A DNA stretch of 64,000 nt, from NCBI RefSeq assembly GCF_009389715.1, contig NC_052392.1:38559410-38623409 (forward strand), written 5' to 3'. The notes below the pieces were generated by a model, which was not told where the DNA came from, did no database searches, and was given only the letters and a program-made list of their open reading frames with translations. The position numbers and the translations under genes were made by a program. Source of the stretch: Phoenix dactylifera. Lineage: Eukaryota; Streptophyta; Magnoliopsida; Arecales; Arecaceae. The stretch's first letter is position 1, and the number at the start of each line of letters is the position of its first letter. Shown piece by piece: positions 26,157 to 38,958 of this stretch.

Positions 26157-26237
26157 TCTTCTTCTTCTTCTTCTTCTTCTTCTTCTTCTTCTTCTTCTTC
26201 TTCTTCTTCTTCTTCTTCTTCTTCTTCTTCTTCTTCT
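26157..26237. repeat. (TTC)n microsatellite
   Basis: About 27 perfect TTC units beside the foldback element. Frames through it encode poly-Leu or poly-Lys only and are not genes. Confidence 0.95.
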
Positions 26238-26259
26238 TTTTTAACCGGCGCCTCACACT

Positions 26260-28830
26260 AGATGGGCCTTATTGGAGTTTTTCATTAGGTGCAAAAGAAG
26301 TCCAGATGGTTCAAAATTGGAAAGAGATAGAAAATTATTTATTTTATTTTTTTATCTAAAAAAATAGCAGACATAGAATACCAATTGCAAAGCATTTTTA
26401 ACTGTAAACTCATACATCCATTGTGCCTAATTCTTTTTCTTAAAAAAATTAATAAATATAGTTTCTTGCGTATTTATTCTCCAAAATTCATCATTTATTA
26501 AATTATTCTGTTTTTACATGGATAACCTTCTTATTAGATTTTTGGCTAATAATGTTAATAAATAACAATTTTAGGTATAAATTTCTTAGATATAAATATA
26601 CAATAAACCATATTTTCATTTTTCAAAGATATAATGCAAATACCCTCTTAGAAAAATTGAACTCTTTATCGAAATCTTTCTCACATTCTAAGTACTACTT
26701 CTTATTACCCACAAATGATCGGCATTAGTAATATTATTCCTCATTTTCTCAATAGAAAGGGCGATGGTCTTGCCATTGTTTGCTTAAAAAACAAGTATAT
26801 GGAATACCATGTGAAGAGAAGCTATTATCATTTCTGAAAAGTATAATCAAACTTTGTTCCTTCAAAATATTGCGTGTTGAATTATCCAATTGACATGTTG
26901 AAGACATGAAACAGATCGAAGATGAGAACTTCCAACTTCCATCACTGATCCACAACCCATTGGTTGAGTGGGCTGTAGGTAAGCTCGATCTAAAATAAGT
27001 TTACACATCACCACCAGTAACACCAAATTTGATGATCTCTTTTTAGCTTGCAAGAGTAGATCATTCTTTTTCTATGTACCATACAATCAAAATATATATA
27101 AGAAGAAGAAACATGAGGACATAAATGCATTCAGATATGACAATCAACCTCATACTTCAACAGAACTCCTTTGATCTAAACCTTCAACATAACAATCAAT
27201 CATCTCCAAACTTCCTCCACAAAGAGAGCAACCTGAGCTCATCGACCATCCTTTTTTGGCCAATACTTCTTCCGTGTGAAGCCTATTCTTTAGAGCTGGT
27301 CGGTTTATTTGGTGCTTCCAAATAATAGAACTGTGGTTCCAAACAAACTGACCTGCAAACTATTAGGAGAGTAGAACTGTGAATGGTAGCTTCATGGTTG
27401 CCACTGCCAAATATCGCAAGTCAGCTTTATGACTTTTTGGAAAGATGAGGATTTTTTTTTTAGAGCATGGGATGCTAAAGACCCTCCTTCCAGAGAAAAT
27501 TTATTAAAAGGTTAAGGAATTTACATGAAATTTTTGGGGAATAAAACTAAAAGAAAGAAGAGCAAAGAAAAAGCAAAGAAGAATAGAAGAATAAATGGAA
27601 GCAATAGAAAACAAAACACCGAAAACAAGAATAAAGAGCAAAAGAGAACTAGAAGATTGAGAGCAGAGAGACAATAATATGACTCAGCTCTTTCTTCTAA
27701 TAGCTGTAGAGCACTTCCCAAAACAAGAAGTCATGTAGAGTCATCCTTAAAATTGCCACTACCGAGTTAGAGTTGTGTAGAAAAATTCTTGCACTCCTTT
27801 TGCAGCCAAATCATCCAGGAAATTGCTAATACCAACGGATCCCGACCTTGCTTAGATATGTTCTTAACCCTACTTGATCACTTAGTAGGAGGGTAGAGAA
27901 GAAAATTTAAATCACTGAGTTGTGGTAAAGAATAAAAATATCTCAAGCAATTAAGCAAAATATCATCCTATTTTAGTTTTAGTGATATTCCTACTTATCA
28001 CAACAATAGCAAATTATATGCACAAATATTTCTCTGATGACCAAGTTTATTGTTTAACTTCCATTGGATTTACTGTCTTCCATGTTAAAGATAATCTCTC
28101 TCTTTTTTTTTTTATGTGAATTGGAGGAAGTAAGACACTTTTTCTGAATTTTATTCAGAAAAGAGCGCTATGTACAAGAAAGTAGAAGGGTCCATGTTAA
28201 AGGTAATCAAAAATGGAAATATTATGGATGTGCAAGTTGGAACAAACTATAGTTGTCTGAGGTTGAACCTTCATTGCTTGGCACATTGCCCAGATTCAAT
28301 CTATCCCATGCTTGGCCACCATGCTTGACCCTAACCGACCACAATTAATGGGTCTCAAGCGAGCTCAAGTTGAAACCACACTAATCCAATTAGTTTCGCA
28401 TTGTAATCTGCTGTTATGGGGGAATACCTATGACTTGATGAAATTCCTTAAATATCATTCCCTTTCTATTGCTCTTTGGTTAATGGTAAAATGCAAACTA
28501 TGTAATTTGTCTAGATGGTGCAAGAAGAGTCATTTGAGTGAAACAATTAGGTTGTTACCAATAATGAGCCCTACCATCCAAGTGGATGGCGATTGATGGT
28601 GCCCTATGTGAGATCTAAGCACTCTGCCTCATGTGGTGCTAATTAGCATGGTGCATCCAACAGTGTTGGGGGTTCGGTTGGTATAGATCTCATATATGGT
28701 GTCTTGAATCATCTTGGGCAGACATGGTTCTCATGTGTGGCGTCTTAAATCGCTGCCCTTCTAGGGTAGCATTTACCATCATTGGCGACTTAATTTAATT
28801 TTGGTTTTGACAATATGCAAACATGAGCTA
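26260..28830. other. intergenic, no gene seen
   Basis: AT-rich sequence with short frames of up to 94 codons (28312-28596) that lack domains. I see no exon chain, RNA gene or named repeat. Confidence 0.45.
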
Positions 28831-28834
28831 GTCT

Positions 28835-29370
28835 TAACTTTAGTATAAATTTACATAATTAGTTTTAGATGGGAAGAGAATTTTTCTGACAACACAAGGA
28901 TGACAGCTTTATATTTATGATAAAGTTACAAAATTAGTTTCAAATGGCAAGAGAATTTTTTTGACAGATGAGAATGGCATTTCTATCTTTATTGTACAAC
29001 ACAGATTTAATTTGAAATGGCAATAAGTTTTTGGCAATGCGAGAATGGAACCTCTATCTTTAATTTACATTACAAAATTAGTTTCAAAGGGCAAAGAAAT
29101 CATTTTGACAACACAGAAATCACACCTCTATTGTTATTGTATATTACATCATTAGTTTAGATGATAATTGATAGGCCAATCTTTTTGATATCATAATAGT
29201 GATTTGCTTATCTTTATTGTACCATTTCAAATGACAATAAATTCTTTCAGATAGCACAAGAATGACATCTTTATGTTGGTTGTGCATTACCTAAATAATT
29301 TCAAGAGGGCAGAAGAATCTCTTTAAGAGCCCGAAAATGACACATCTCTATCTTTATTGTGCCTGCCTAA
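28835..29370. repeat. decayed ~72-bp tandem repeat array
   Basis: About seven diverged units start near 28860, 28935, 29008, 29078, 29152, 29224 and 29297. Each reads roughly TTAGTTTCAAATGGCAAGAG, then ATTTTTxTGACAACAC, GAGAATGACA, CCTCTATCTTTATTGTAC, and A-rich sequence. The same module is embedded in the 190-bp repeats at 53.5-54.8 kb. Confidence 0.75.
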
Positions 29371-29436
29371 AGCACGGAGCTTTACAGTTGGCACCAATCT
29401 TTGTTCTACCCACACCAAGAACTCTCCCTCTTCTAA

Positions 29437-29443
29437 TATAAAT
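29437..29443 (+). promoter_or_regulatory. TATA-box-like motif after the 72-bp array
   Basis: TATAAAT followed by CCTACTTTGTGTTCAG. A closely similar context (TATAAATCCCACCTTGCGTCAA) follows the related array near 54.86 kb, so the motif lies in a shared flank rather than random sequence. No gene is identified downstream. Confidence 0.35.
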
Positions 29444-29786
29444 CCTACTTTGTGTTCAGTTATAGCTCATTTCTCCCCAATTCTACAGCCGAACATCTTT
29501 AGTTTAGTTATAGTGTTTAGTCGTCGAGTTTATTCCACCTCTCTTGAGGAAGATTTAGTTGTGAATTTGCTAACTCATGGTCTTTGGGCTTCATAGTCTA
29601 AAGAATGGTTTGATGTCCAAAGATCATGATCATTTTGCTTTTGAAGAATTGAGATAGTGTTATTAAGGTAACCTTGCTATTATAGATATTTCTCTAACTA
29701 AAAATTTTATTCCATTCTTATCTAGAAAATTTCTCCATTTACGATCAGATGAAGCCAAAATATACTTGGATCATATTGGTTTATAC

Positions 29787-29861
29787 CCTTGCAAACTCGA
29801 CCCAAAAACCCTAGCCGCCACCCTTGCAAACTAGACTCAAAAACCTTAGCCGCCACCCTTG
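29787..29861. repeat. 35-bp tandem repeat, 2.3 copies
   Basis: Units of 35 bp begin CCCTTGCAAACTCGACCC and end AGCCGCCA. The second copy differs at a few bases and a third is cut after CCCTTGCAAG. Confidence 0.8.
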
Positions 29862-29869
29862 CAAGTTAT

Positions 29870-31830
29870 GCCATTTCCAGTGGTCGGCTAGTTTCAACAT
29901 GCCGACCGCTAGCCCCTCTTTCATTTCTCATTTATCTCCCTTTCTCTCATTCTCTCTCTCCATCTTTTCCGATCACTCTGTCTCTTTTTCTCTTTGGCTT
30001 CTAGCATAGTTGCTAGTCAAATTAGGTAGTCACTAGCTAGATCGGGCCATTGCTAGGGCCATCCAATCTTCAACATCTTTCTTTTCTCTTTATTTATCCT
30101 TCTCTCTTGATGTATCACCTTCTTTTCTATCTAGATTTTGGTCTAGTTGCTGATTAGATCAGACCATCATCGTTCAGATTTAGCTATTGCCGATCGCTAG
30201 CTGACCACCTCTCCCCTCTTTCCTCTCTCTTCTTTTATTGTTTTCTCCTTCTCTGTCTCTATTCCCCTATCTCCCTCGTTCATTCTCCTTTCTTCGGCTT
30301 CTGGTGTGGTAGCTGCTCAGATCTGGACATCACTGGCCAGATCTGGTGGCTGTTGGTGATGGCTATATCTAGTGGCTGCTGTTGTGGTTTGGCCCTCTAA
30401 CTTTGCCCCTTCTTCCTCTCTTTTCCTCTCCTTTTTTCTTCTCGCTCCACCTTTCTACTCTCTTCCATCTTGCCTGTGAAGGGTTAGCAACGACAATGGG
30501 GTAGCAGTTGTGACGACTAAAGGCAATAACCGTGATATTGTGCAACATCGAGAATAATAATTGTTGTGGATGGCTATGTTAAGAGTTGTGGAGGTGATGT
30601 TTGGGCACCAAGTTGAGGATGTTGGCGAGGGCAGAAAGCTTTGGACATCAAGATAAGGTGGTCGAGGTCAATTTTCTTCGAAGAATATCTGAAACTGACA
30701 CGAAAGATAAGAAGCCCGAGAAGCTAGAGTTGATTTATGGGGCTCTGGAGAGGGCTCATATTTGGCAGATGGTGCATCATCGGAGTGAATTACTAATATT
30801 GAACTCGTTTGTTAGAAGGTAAACTATTGGAATTAAAGATTTTGCTGCATTAGTATTTTGTTTATCAAATGGTCTACCGTTGTTTTGGGTTGCGGATGGT
30901 AAGGAGCTGGCTTTTTCCTCTCTCTCATTCATTTTGCTATTAAATTTTTTATTTTTTTGGTTTATGCTCTTTTCTTTCATGTCTTACATCCTTATTTAAT
31001 TTCAATAATGAAATATGGAATGGATGTTTTTGACCATTTTGCCTAGAAAGAAAATATAGTTGGAGCACAAAATTCGGCAAAGATAATACCTAATGGTCCA
31101 CAATTTTATTGTTAATTGCTATATAAATGGCAGATAGGATTCTTGATGTACCTTTACAAGTCATCTAACTTTATGTATTTGATTTGATACATATGATAAT
31201 ATTTTATATTTAAAAGTTTTGCTCTAAACCTTTGAATTGATGGGACGTATAATGGGTCATGGAGGCTGATTGAGAGAGAGGGTAAAGTTTAAAACTTGGC
31301 TACTTATCTCAATTATTGTCATGAAAACTCTTATAGATAGAACTCCATCCCCTTTGGACTTTACTTTAGATATCTATAAAATATTTCCTTATGGAAGGAA
31401 CTATATATATTAAACCTCCTTCTTTTCCCCCTTTCCCAGATCCGTTGGTTTTCCTCATTCCCCGAAGCTACCTTGGCCAAGTTTTTTCTCCTACTTTGCA
31501 TTTATTCCTTTTTCAGAATTTGGTAGGATGAAAACCGGCCAAAATAAGGTAAGTTTAAGGCTTAGACATAGGAGAAGGGCAATGAGGCTGATCTTTTTCC
31601 TCCTAATCACAATGAATGTCAAGAAAATCTTAAACAAGCAATTATCTAGTTCCTTTCTTTTTTCATTCTTTCATTTTTCTTGGAAGGAAGACTGTCTCTA
31701 ATTCTTTCCCACTTTTATGCTTTGTTTATGCAAGATTCAGTATCCTGGAAGCTAGAGCATATGGAAAAGCATTTGGCCTAAACCATGTAGAGGCTTGGAT
31801 ACTTGTCAATAATTGCTTTTTTTTTTTTCG
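29870..31830. other. intergenic, no supported gene
   Basis: A CT-rich stretch (29.9-30.5 kb) is followed by ordinary AT-rich DNA. The frame at 30601-30822 reads like a plausible exon end (LELIYGALERAHIWQMVHH...) and stops at 30822, but no family or splice partner is recognised. Confidence 0.4.
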
Positions 31831-31832
31831 TA

Positions 31833-31985
31833 TTAACGTGAATTGATCATGTTACACCTTTTCTTCTCAGTATGGTATTTAGTATTTGAAGTAATTTGAG
31901 TTGAGTGAGTGGATGGAAATTAAGGCAATAATGCAAAGCGTGGGGATGTTGATGACTGCATCTCAACTCTCCGAGATAGAAAAAT
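31833..31985 (+). pseudogene. inverted copy of MET1 intron 5 plus exon 6 start
   Basis: Read on the plus strand, it starts GTGAATTGATCATGTTACAC and follows MET1 intron 5, whose donor region reads GTGAAGTTATCGTGTTAAAC. It then continues into exon 6 (GCAATAATGCAAA, then TGATGACTGCATCTCAACT). The longest identical run is 19 nt (31950-31968 against 35510-35492); overall similarity by eye is about three quarters. The intron is present, so this is a DNA-level copy and not a retrocopy. It lies 120-275 nt past the MET1 stop codon, in opposite orientation to MET1. Confidence 0.8.
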
Positions 31986-32105
31986 TTGTAATCCTGGTTA
32001 GAACCTACTCCTCTGTATCGACGTAGAGAGAAGAAACCAGGGAGTCGCTGATTGCCCACTGTATGACACCAACGGATTGATCACGGATTAGGAGGTCATC
32101 AGCCT

Positions 32106-35100
32106 TCAAATCGAGGACTGCTTCTTATCGACTGCTTCCTTGAGTTTCCTCCCTAGAGCGTATGCCAGGGGAGGCGGCACGGCATTCCCAATCTGCTTGT
32201 GCTTGTCCTGGATGTTACCTGAAAACTTGTAGCTATCCGGAAAACCCTGCATTCAGTGATCAGAGAAAGCATCCTTCAGCAAAATTCAGAATAACGTCCA
32301 CAGAACCATCCCGAACCGCCCAGTTTGAGATGTTCCGATTCGTACCAATGGCAAACCAGAACGGTTCTAGCAAAAAAACTAAGACGCGTCACTTGAGGGG
32401 GAGAAGAAGAAGGAAATAGAAGAAAAGAGAGAGTGAGCGGGGGAGGGAGAGGGAGAAGAAAGGAGGTCGGCAGAGGGTGGCGGAGGCCGGCAAATGGGGA
32501 AGGAGGCAGAGGCCGTGGCCGGACCCTATTTCAAACGAAATAAGGATCTGGTCACGGCCTCCGCCTCCTTCTCCATTTGCCGGCCTCCGTCTCTCCCTCT
32601 TTTTCTCTCTTTCGTTTTCCTCTTCTCCGCCTCCTCTGCTGTGTCGGTACAGGTCCGGCCCGGTATAGCGCGGGCCTACACCGACTCGTATTGCCGGACA
32701 ACTGGTACGGTGCTCGGTACTGGCACAGATGATGATTCAGATTGTTTAAGCACATCAATGCAGAGGTTATAGCATCGGCTCTAGCCTTCCCAGTCTTGTT
32801 TAAATTATAAAAGCGTGCTTCGAGTGAAAAAAGTTGAAACTTACTTGAGACCGAGCGCACTCGCGGACTGTAAGAATTCGGTCTTGTTCAGGATGGAACC
32901 ATGTGCCCACCTTCCCCAGGGGTTGGGGATCAGTGATAACAGTTGGGAAGTTCCCTTGCCAATCCAGCCTTCCAAGCAGTCCCTTCCACTGATTGTTCCT
33001 CTTGGCGGTGTTTATCATCCACCGGGGAATCAGGTCCTCTGTTTGTCCATTGGACAATTTCACCTGCAATGTTTTCAAAAACCATGGTCACTTTTCCTTT
33101 GTGAGAAGCAACAGTCAGTTATCTTCTTCATATGATATTTCATCATCAAAAAAAAAAAAAATCCATGTACTGGCCATATTGGACCATTTAGTTCAATCTA
33201 AACCTTTTCTCAGAAATACATTTGATGCAGAGCACTAGAACAAGGAAAAAGTCTAACTGAAAACATATCCCACTATGGCCATGGCTTCAACTAAAGGCTT
33301 GCAAATAAGAATTCTGTCCTCTGGTTGGCACCTCTATCATCAGCATATGCATTGGAAAGAGGTTCAATATACAAATATGGGAAGATGTGTTCCAACCACT
33401 ATATGGATCATTGAAAGCAAACTCTAGAGTGTGCGTAAGGTGAGTTCGAATCCTTTATGTTGTGTTATGCACTGCAGAGTGCTGATAGGCTTGGATAGCC
33501 ACCACATCATCCATCTCAAAGATTAACGATAGTGGGCTCTAAATACAATATAGTTGTGAGAATTAGTCATACATGTGGCAGCTATCCAAGCTTGTACAAT
33601 ATTCTGCGGTGCAAAACATGGATCGTCCACCAATTCCACATTATATTATTCCAAATTGCTTTCTATCGGCCCTCTAGATTCAAATTCTCTTTTGTTGGTA
33701 GGGAATTTTTACAAGGTGGGATCCTTGTAGGAATTCACACCAAAATTCAGTTCTCAAAGCCGAGAATTCATCTATAAACTTGAATGATTAAAGTTTTTTC
33801 TTTGGAAAAAAAAAATGAAACTCATATTTTCAAAGTTATAAGAGCTAGCAATTCAAATTTTAGAGCACTTGCATCCTCCTTTTAAAGGACAGCAACTTCA
33901 TTCAGGTGAACCCTCAAAAGGTTTTATAAATATGCACTTGCTTCAGATGGATAGAAACCCATGGCCTTCCTACCGTCTTCAACTTTTCTACAAAGACAAG
34001 AATGAGACTTCTACTAAAATTGTAGAGATGATCTATAAAGTAATATATTCTAATATAAATATATATATATATAGCATGTAATGTGATAGACCTGAGTAAA
34101 CCTAAATAGGTAACAAATGAACCAAAGTAATTAAGAAAATTAAATTGTTGGGATCTATCATCACACCATTCAATATATTTGCATATCTGCATAACCACAC
34201 TTTCTTGTAAGGCTTCATCATTCATTCAGTAAAGGAGCAGATAGTTATCTTGTTCTTATGATAAATATTGAACCTTTATGCAAGGTCAGATTTATTTAGC
34301 TTTAAAACTATGCACAGGAAACAGTCTTAAATAACCATTTGAATCAATCTGAATCAGCAAAGAACAGCAGCAAAAATACCCACAGAATTGTAATTGGCTG
34401 CAACAAAAGATAAAGCTTTACCCTCTTCTTTGGGAGGCAGCGCCAATCGGCACCAGGGCGCTTTGGGACACGTTTGCACCGAATGAGATTCAACTCATTC
34501 ATTTCTTTTGATATGTGATCCTTTAGGGTTGTCATGGTTCCTCGTACTTTTGTCTGGAAGCATGACACTGGATCACTTCTATACTGGCGAAGAAAAAAAA
34601 ATAACAGTAAGAAGAGGAGAAAATAGATATGTTTCTCAACTAGTTCTGCACTCAAAAGATATGGAGACAGCGAAGGCCAAGAAGTTTACATCCATACTAA
34701 GAAGAGATGCTCCATTGCCCACAGGTGGCAAATCTCCAATTGTATCCTTTACCGTCAAAGATCGTAAGGGCGCTCCTCTAATGGTGCTTTTCATAGCAAC
34801 ATAAAAGGAATCGGCTGTCAACGATATTTTCAGACCTCGACAAGCAAAGGCATGCATAGGTTCTGGCCATTCTGGTAGTGTTTCTTCAGGTGAAGCTGCC
34901 CAAACAAATGCCCTCTTCCTTGATTGGGACACTCCATATGCTCCAGCTTCCAAGATACCAAATCTCACCTAAACAAGGAACAAAGTAATAAAAAAGTTAT
35001 CCTTCAGAAAAGAAAAATGGAATTAGAGACAGTCACTATTTGCAGGCTTTGTTGACATTCAGAAAGAACAAGGTCAAAACCTGGTAACCCATCTCTAGGA

Positions 35101-38100
35101 GTGAAGCAATTGTTAGACGGAAGGTACTCCCTTTGTTGAAAGATACGAAGTTTTTAACATTCTCCAATAAGAAGAACCTCGGTCTGAAGTACTCGGCAAA
35201 AGAAAGAAATGTTAATAGCATCTCACGTTGGCCTTTGCTCCATGGGCTTTGATTAAATCTATTCATGCTAGTAAACCCCTGCAATGGAAACAAGACTTGA
35301 GCATGGGATACACTTTGTGGTAGATCTAAAGACATGGAACAAAATTATCTAGCTGAAAAGCACTTAGAGTTGGACAGAATTATCTATACCTGACATGGAG
35401 GACCCCCATAAATAAAATCTACTTGGCCTGGCAAAGGAAGATTGCTAAGCTTTTCCTTGTCGAGGTTTGCTGCGAATCTTTTACCCTCAGAAGTTGAGAT
35501 GCAGTCATCAGCATCTCCGCACTTTTGCATTATTGCGCTGCATTGGTATCCATTCACTCAGCTCAAAGTGCTGCAATTACTAAAAATTATACCAAAAAGA
35601 AGGTTTAACACGATAACTTCACCTTAGTATGATGTTGCAGTCATCAACAAACATCTGTGTCTCTGGATGGTTTAATCTAAATGCTTCCCCAGCTTGCATG
35701 TCATTTTCAATTGCCCACTTCGTAAACGAAACACCTATGAAGTAGGAGTAAGAGAGGGTCAGAAATTATGAATGCCTACTGAACTTCAGAGGGGAACTTA
35801 ACACCAAGTCCTTTGGTTGACTACCATTTACACCCAATCCTTACACACTTAGCATTTAGTATTTAGTCTAGCACACACTTAAACCAGTATTTTGCATTCA
35901 CTTATCTAGTGTTGCATACAGTTACACTTATATGTCTGTCCTGCACATGCTTATGCTAGTATTGCACATACTTATATCAGTAGTTAGCAGTGAGAGGGAC
36001 TAAACATTAAATGACCATTTAAATCATGAGGCAGGAATTAAACTTTCAGCCAACAAGGACTAGACATCAAATGCTGTCAATCCAGCTGAACAATAGAGCT
36101 TACCAGATTGCTGTAGTCCCTCTGATAAGCCCCCACAGCCAGCAAAAATATCTAAGGAAGCCAACCGAGCTTTTCGACCAATGCCTCCACATTTAGCCTT
36201 CCGTTTATTATTTCTCAATTTATTTTTGTCCGCTGCCTTTCGGGTTTGGAATGTAAGCTTGACATGGGCTGGCAACTGCATGTAGAATAATATAATGCAT
36301 CTATTGTTAAGGAACGAAACCTTCATAAATAATGTGACTGAGAAGAAAATACCTGATTAAGAGATCCTTTGACTGGATCATAAGAATATTGACAGAAGAA
36401 AACATGGTCTACAATAACTAGAAATTCCAATTCTGGAAGGTCACTCTTCTTCCTGACTTCACATTTTCCTTCAATTACCCCCACAGGAATACTCAGTATA
36501 TCTTCACTGTAATAGACCTGGGGATCATTAACAGAATCATGTGTTAAGATGAAAACTTGCAGGAATGCACATAATTGTGTCTGCATGCATGTGCACATCT
36601 ATGTGTCTGAGTTCTTGCACTGTAGTATTAACACTGCACTATATCCAGGTAGAAAGATGTGTGTGTCTGTGAGAGAGAGAGAAAAAATTTTGAAAACAGC
36701 TCTTACCTCTCTTATATCAGAACTGTATGATTTTGATTTTGATACATCATCTGGTCTGTAGAATCTCCTGACTCTAAGCTTTGCTGATTCTTGTGCGATC
36801 TTTGTACACTTTGCAGGGACTTCAATGCCGAGCAACTGGCAAACTACATAGGCTTTCAAACCCACATTTCTCCCATATTTGCAGGTCTTATGGTTCTTCT
36901 TATCCTCATTAAAGTGCTGAGGCCTCGCATACACAAAATCATTTACTTTATATCTTATTTTCCTATAAATAAAACTGGTCTTAGAAGAACTGATTTGAAA
37001 ATTTTCCCTTTGGGTTTCTCTTATTTTGCAAGCACTGCAGGCCCCGGTTCCGAGGCCTAAACTTTCAACAGGAAGAGCAACAAAGGCCCCTTTTTCAGGG
37101 CAATAAAAGCTTTTACAGTAAAACTCCAAAGGCAATCCTTTCTTCTTCCTCTCTTCTGCCTTTGCCCTGTCAATTTTTTCAGCATGAGCTTGCTTCTTCC
37201 TATGCTCATATCCCCAAGGCATTGATCGAACATTCACCACAACAGATTCTCTGACATCCCTTAATTCAAACTCCATGCAGTCATTGGTCAGAAACACCTC
37301 CCTCTCATTTGCAGCATTCTCAAGAACCGTTTGAGACCCTTTTAACAGTATCCTTCCATGACCCATTTTTAGACCATCTCTCTTCTCAAACATATACTCC
37401 ACCAGAACCATAGTTGGCACCCTTTCTGAATCATCAGCAGTGACTATTACTGCCCCACCAATGGTTATCAAAACCCCACGGACCAGTGCACATTTATATA
37501 GAGCCTTATGGGAACCTTTTTGCTTGATTGCCTTCCCTTCCCATTTGATTTCGCTCCTACTGGAGTTGGAAGCAGAAGCAGTCAATGAGCAACGCCTTGA
37601 AGCTTTATCTTCTACAGCTAAAATGTCCTTTTCCTCATCTTCTTCCTCAAGCTCTTCTTCGATCAATCCGTGGTCATCGCCCTCCCTTGTCTCCTCTGGA
37701 AAATTTCTACTATAGTAATCCTTCCATATCCTGTTGATCATTCTAGTTGTCGTTGCCTGCATCAACTTTTCTCTTTTGGACAACATGGGCACCATCCCTG
37801 CATTTTGTTTCAGGCTTGCTTCTTTATGAACTTTGACCTTGTTTCTCATGGTCTGTTTAGTCTGGAGCTTCTCCTCCATCTTGTGTCTGAGACCTGAGAC
37901 AAAAGGACACTGGCGGATCATCCTCTCTGGATACTCAGCAAATAGTTTAAGTATCATTTGTCCATGAACCACCATATATTGCTCCACTGCTTTGACACTT
38001 GAGGAAATGTATGCAGGGTTATCCTTTTCTAATTCTGCAACTTCCTTGGTGGCATCTGAGAATGTGAGCCTCGAAGCTCTACTCTGTTTCTTAATTAGTT

Positions 38101-38911
38101 TGATTACATGTTCAACTAACCTTGCGACTCTCAATACAGGTTCATACCAGGGCGCATATTGCCTTGCAGGCTTCCCAAGCTTATACCTGTAATCAAGACC
38201 ACCAGCTAAAATTTTAATAATTAATAGATATTTTCTTTCAAATGCATAGAAAAATTTCTGAAGTTTGATTACAACCCACCTAAAGCAAGTCACAACTAAC
38301 CTTCTAGAGTTGTATGATTACTTTAAAAGAGCTTAATGTTTGTGATGACATTAGCAACATATGATAAGACTAATTTCATGATTGTCCATGTTTAAATGAA
38401 TGAAAATGCGCGAGGCTTAATCAGAGATGATCCTAATAAGGAAGAGTAATGCTATGGGGCTCCCGCGATCGTCTTGCCAAATGGCATGAGGGGATTGGAG
38501 AAACTACTAGATTTGTTGCCAAGAACAGTAGGTTGGTTGATTACGGAGTTGCCAAATAAGTAGTTGGCAATGTGATTAAATTTTTGCATACGCATAAAGG
38601 GCACCTCGAAGTGTTTCCCGAATAAGAACGCTTTGTGAATGAGGGTCTATAAAACCAACACCAAATAGTTGGGATAAGGCTGGATGGTTGTGGTCATGGT
38701 GACATGAGATAACTTGCATACTAATTGGCATTCAGAGGCATTCAAATTCTTATACCTAACCCAAAAAATTCTAATTTACTGGCTTTGCTGTAGGGATTGC
38801 TTGCTTAATATGTCTGAATTAAAAAGACAATTATTGTAAATATTATGCAGGGATATTTTTGGAACAGGGACACTTTTTAATACAGTATGCTTATTAAAAC
38901 CTAATGAGAGG

Positions 38912-38958
<47 letters not shown>

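Noticed and set aside
26005-26256. Frames with poly-Leu (plus) and poly-Lys (minus)
   Set aside because: Translation of the TTC microsatellite; no domain or start context.
30601-30822. Frame ending LELIYGALERAHIWQMVHH...
   Set aside because: Plausible exon-like composition, but no family and no joined exon recognised.
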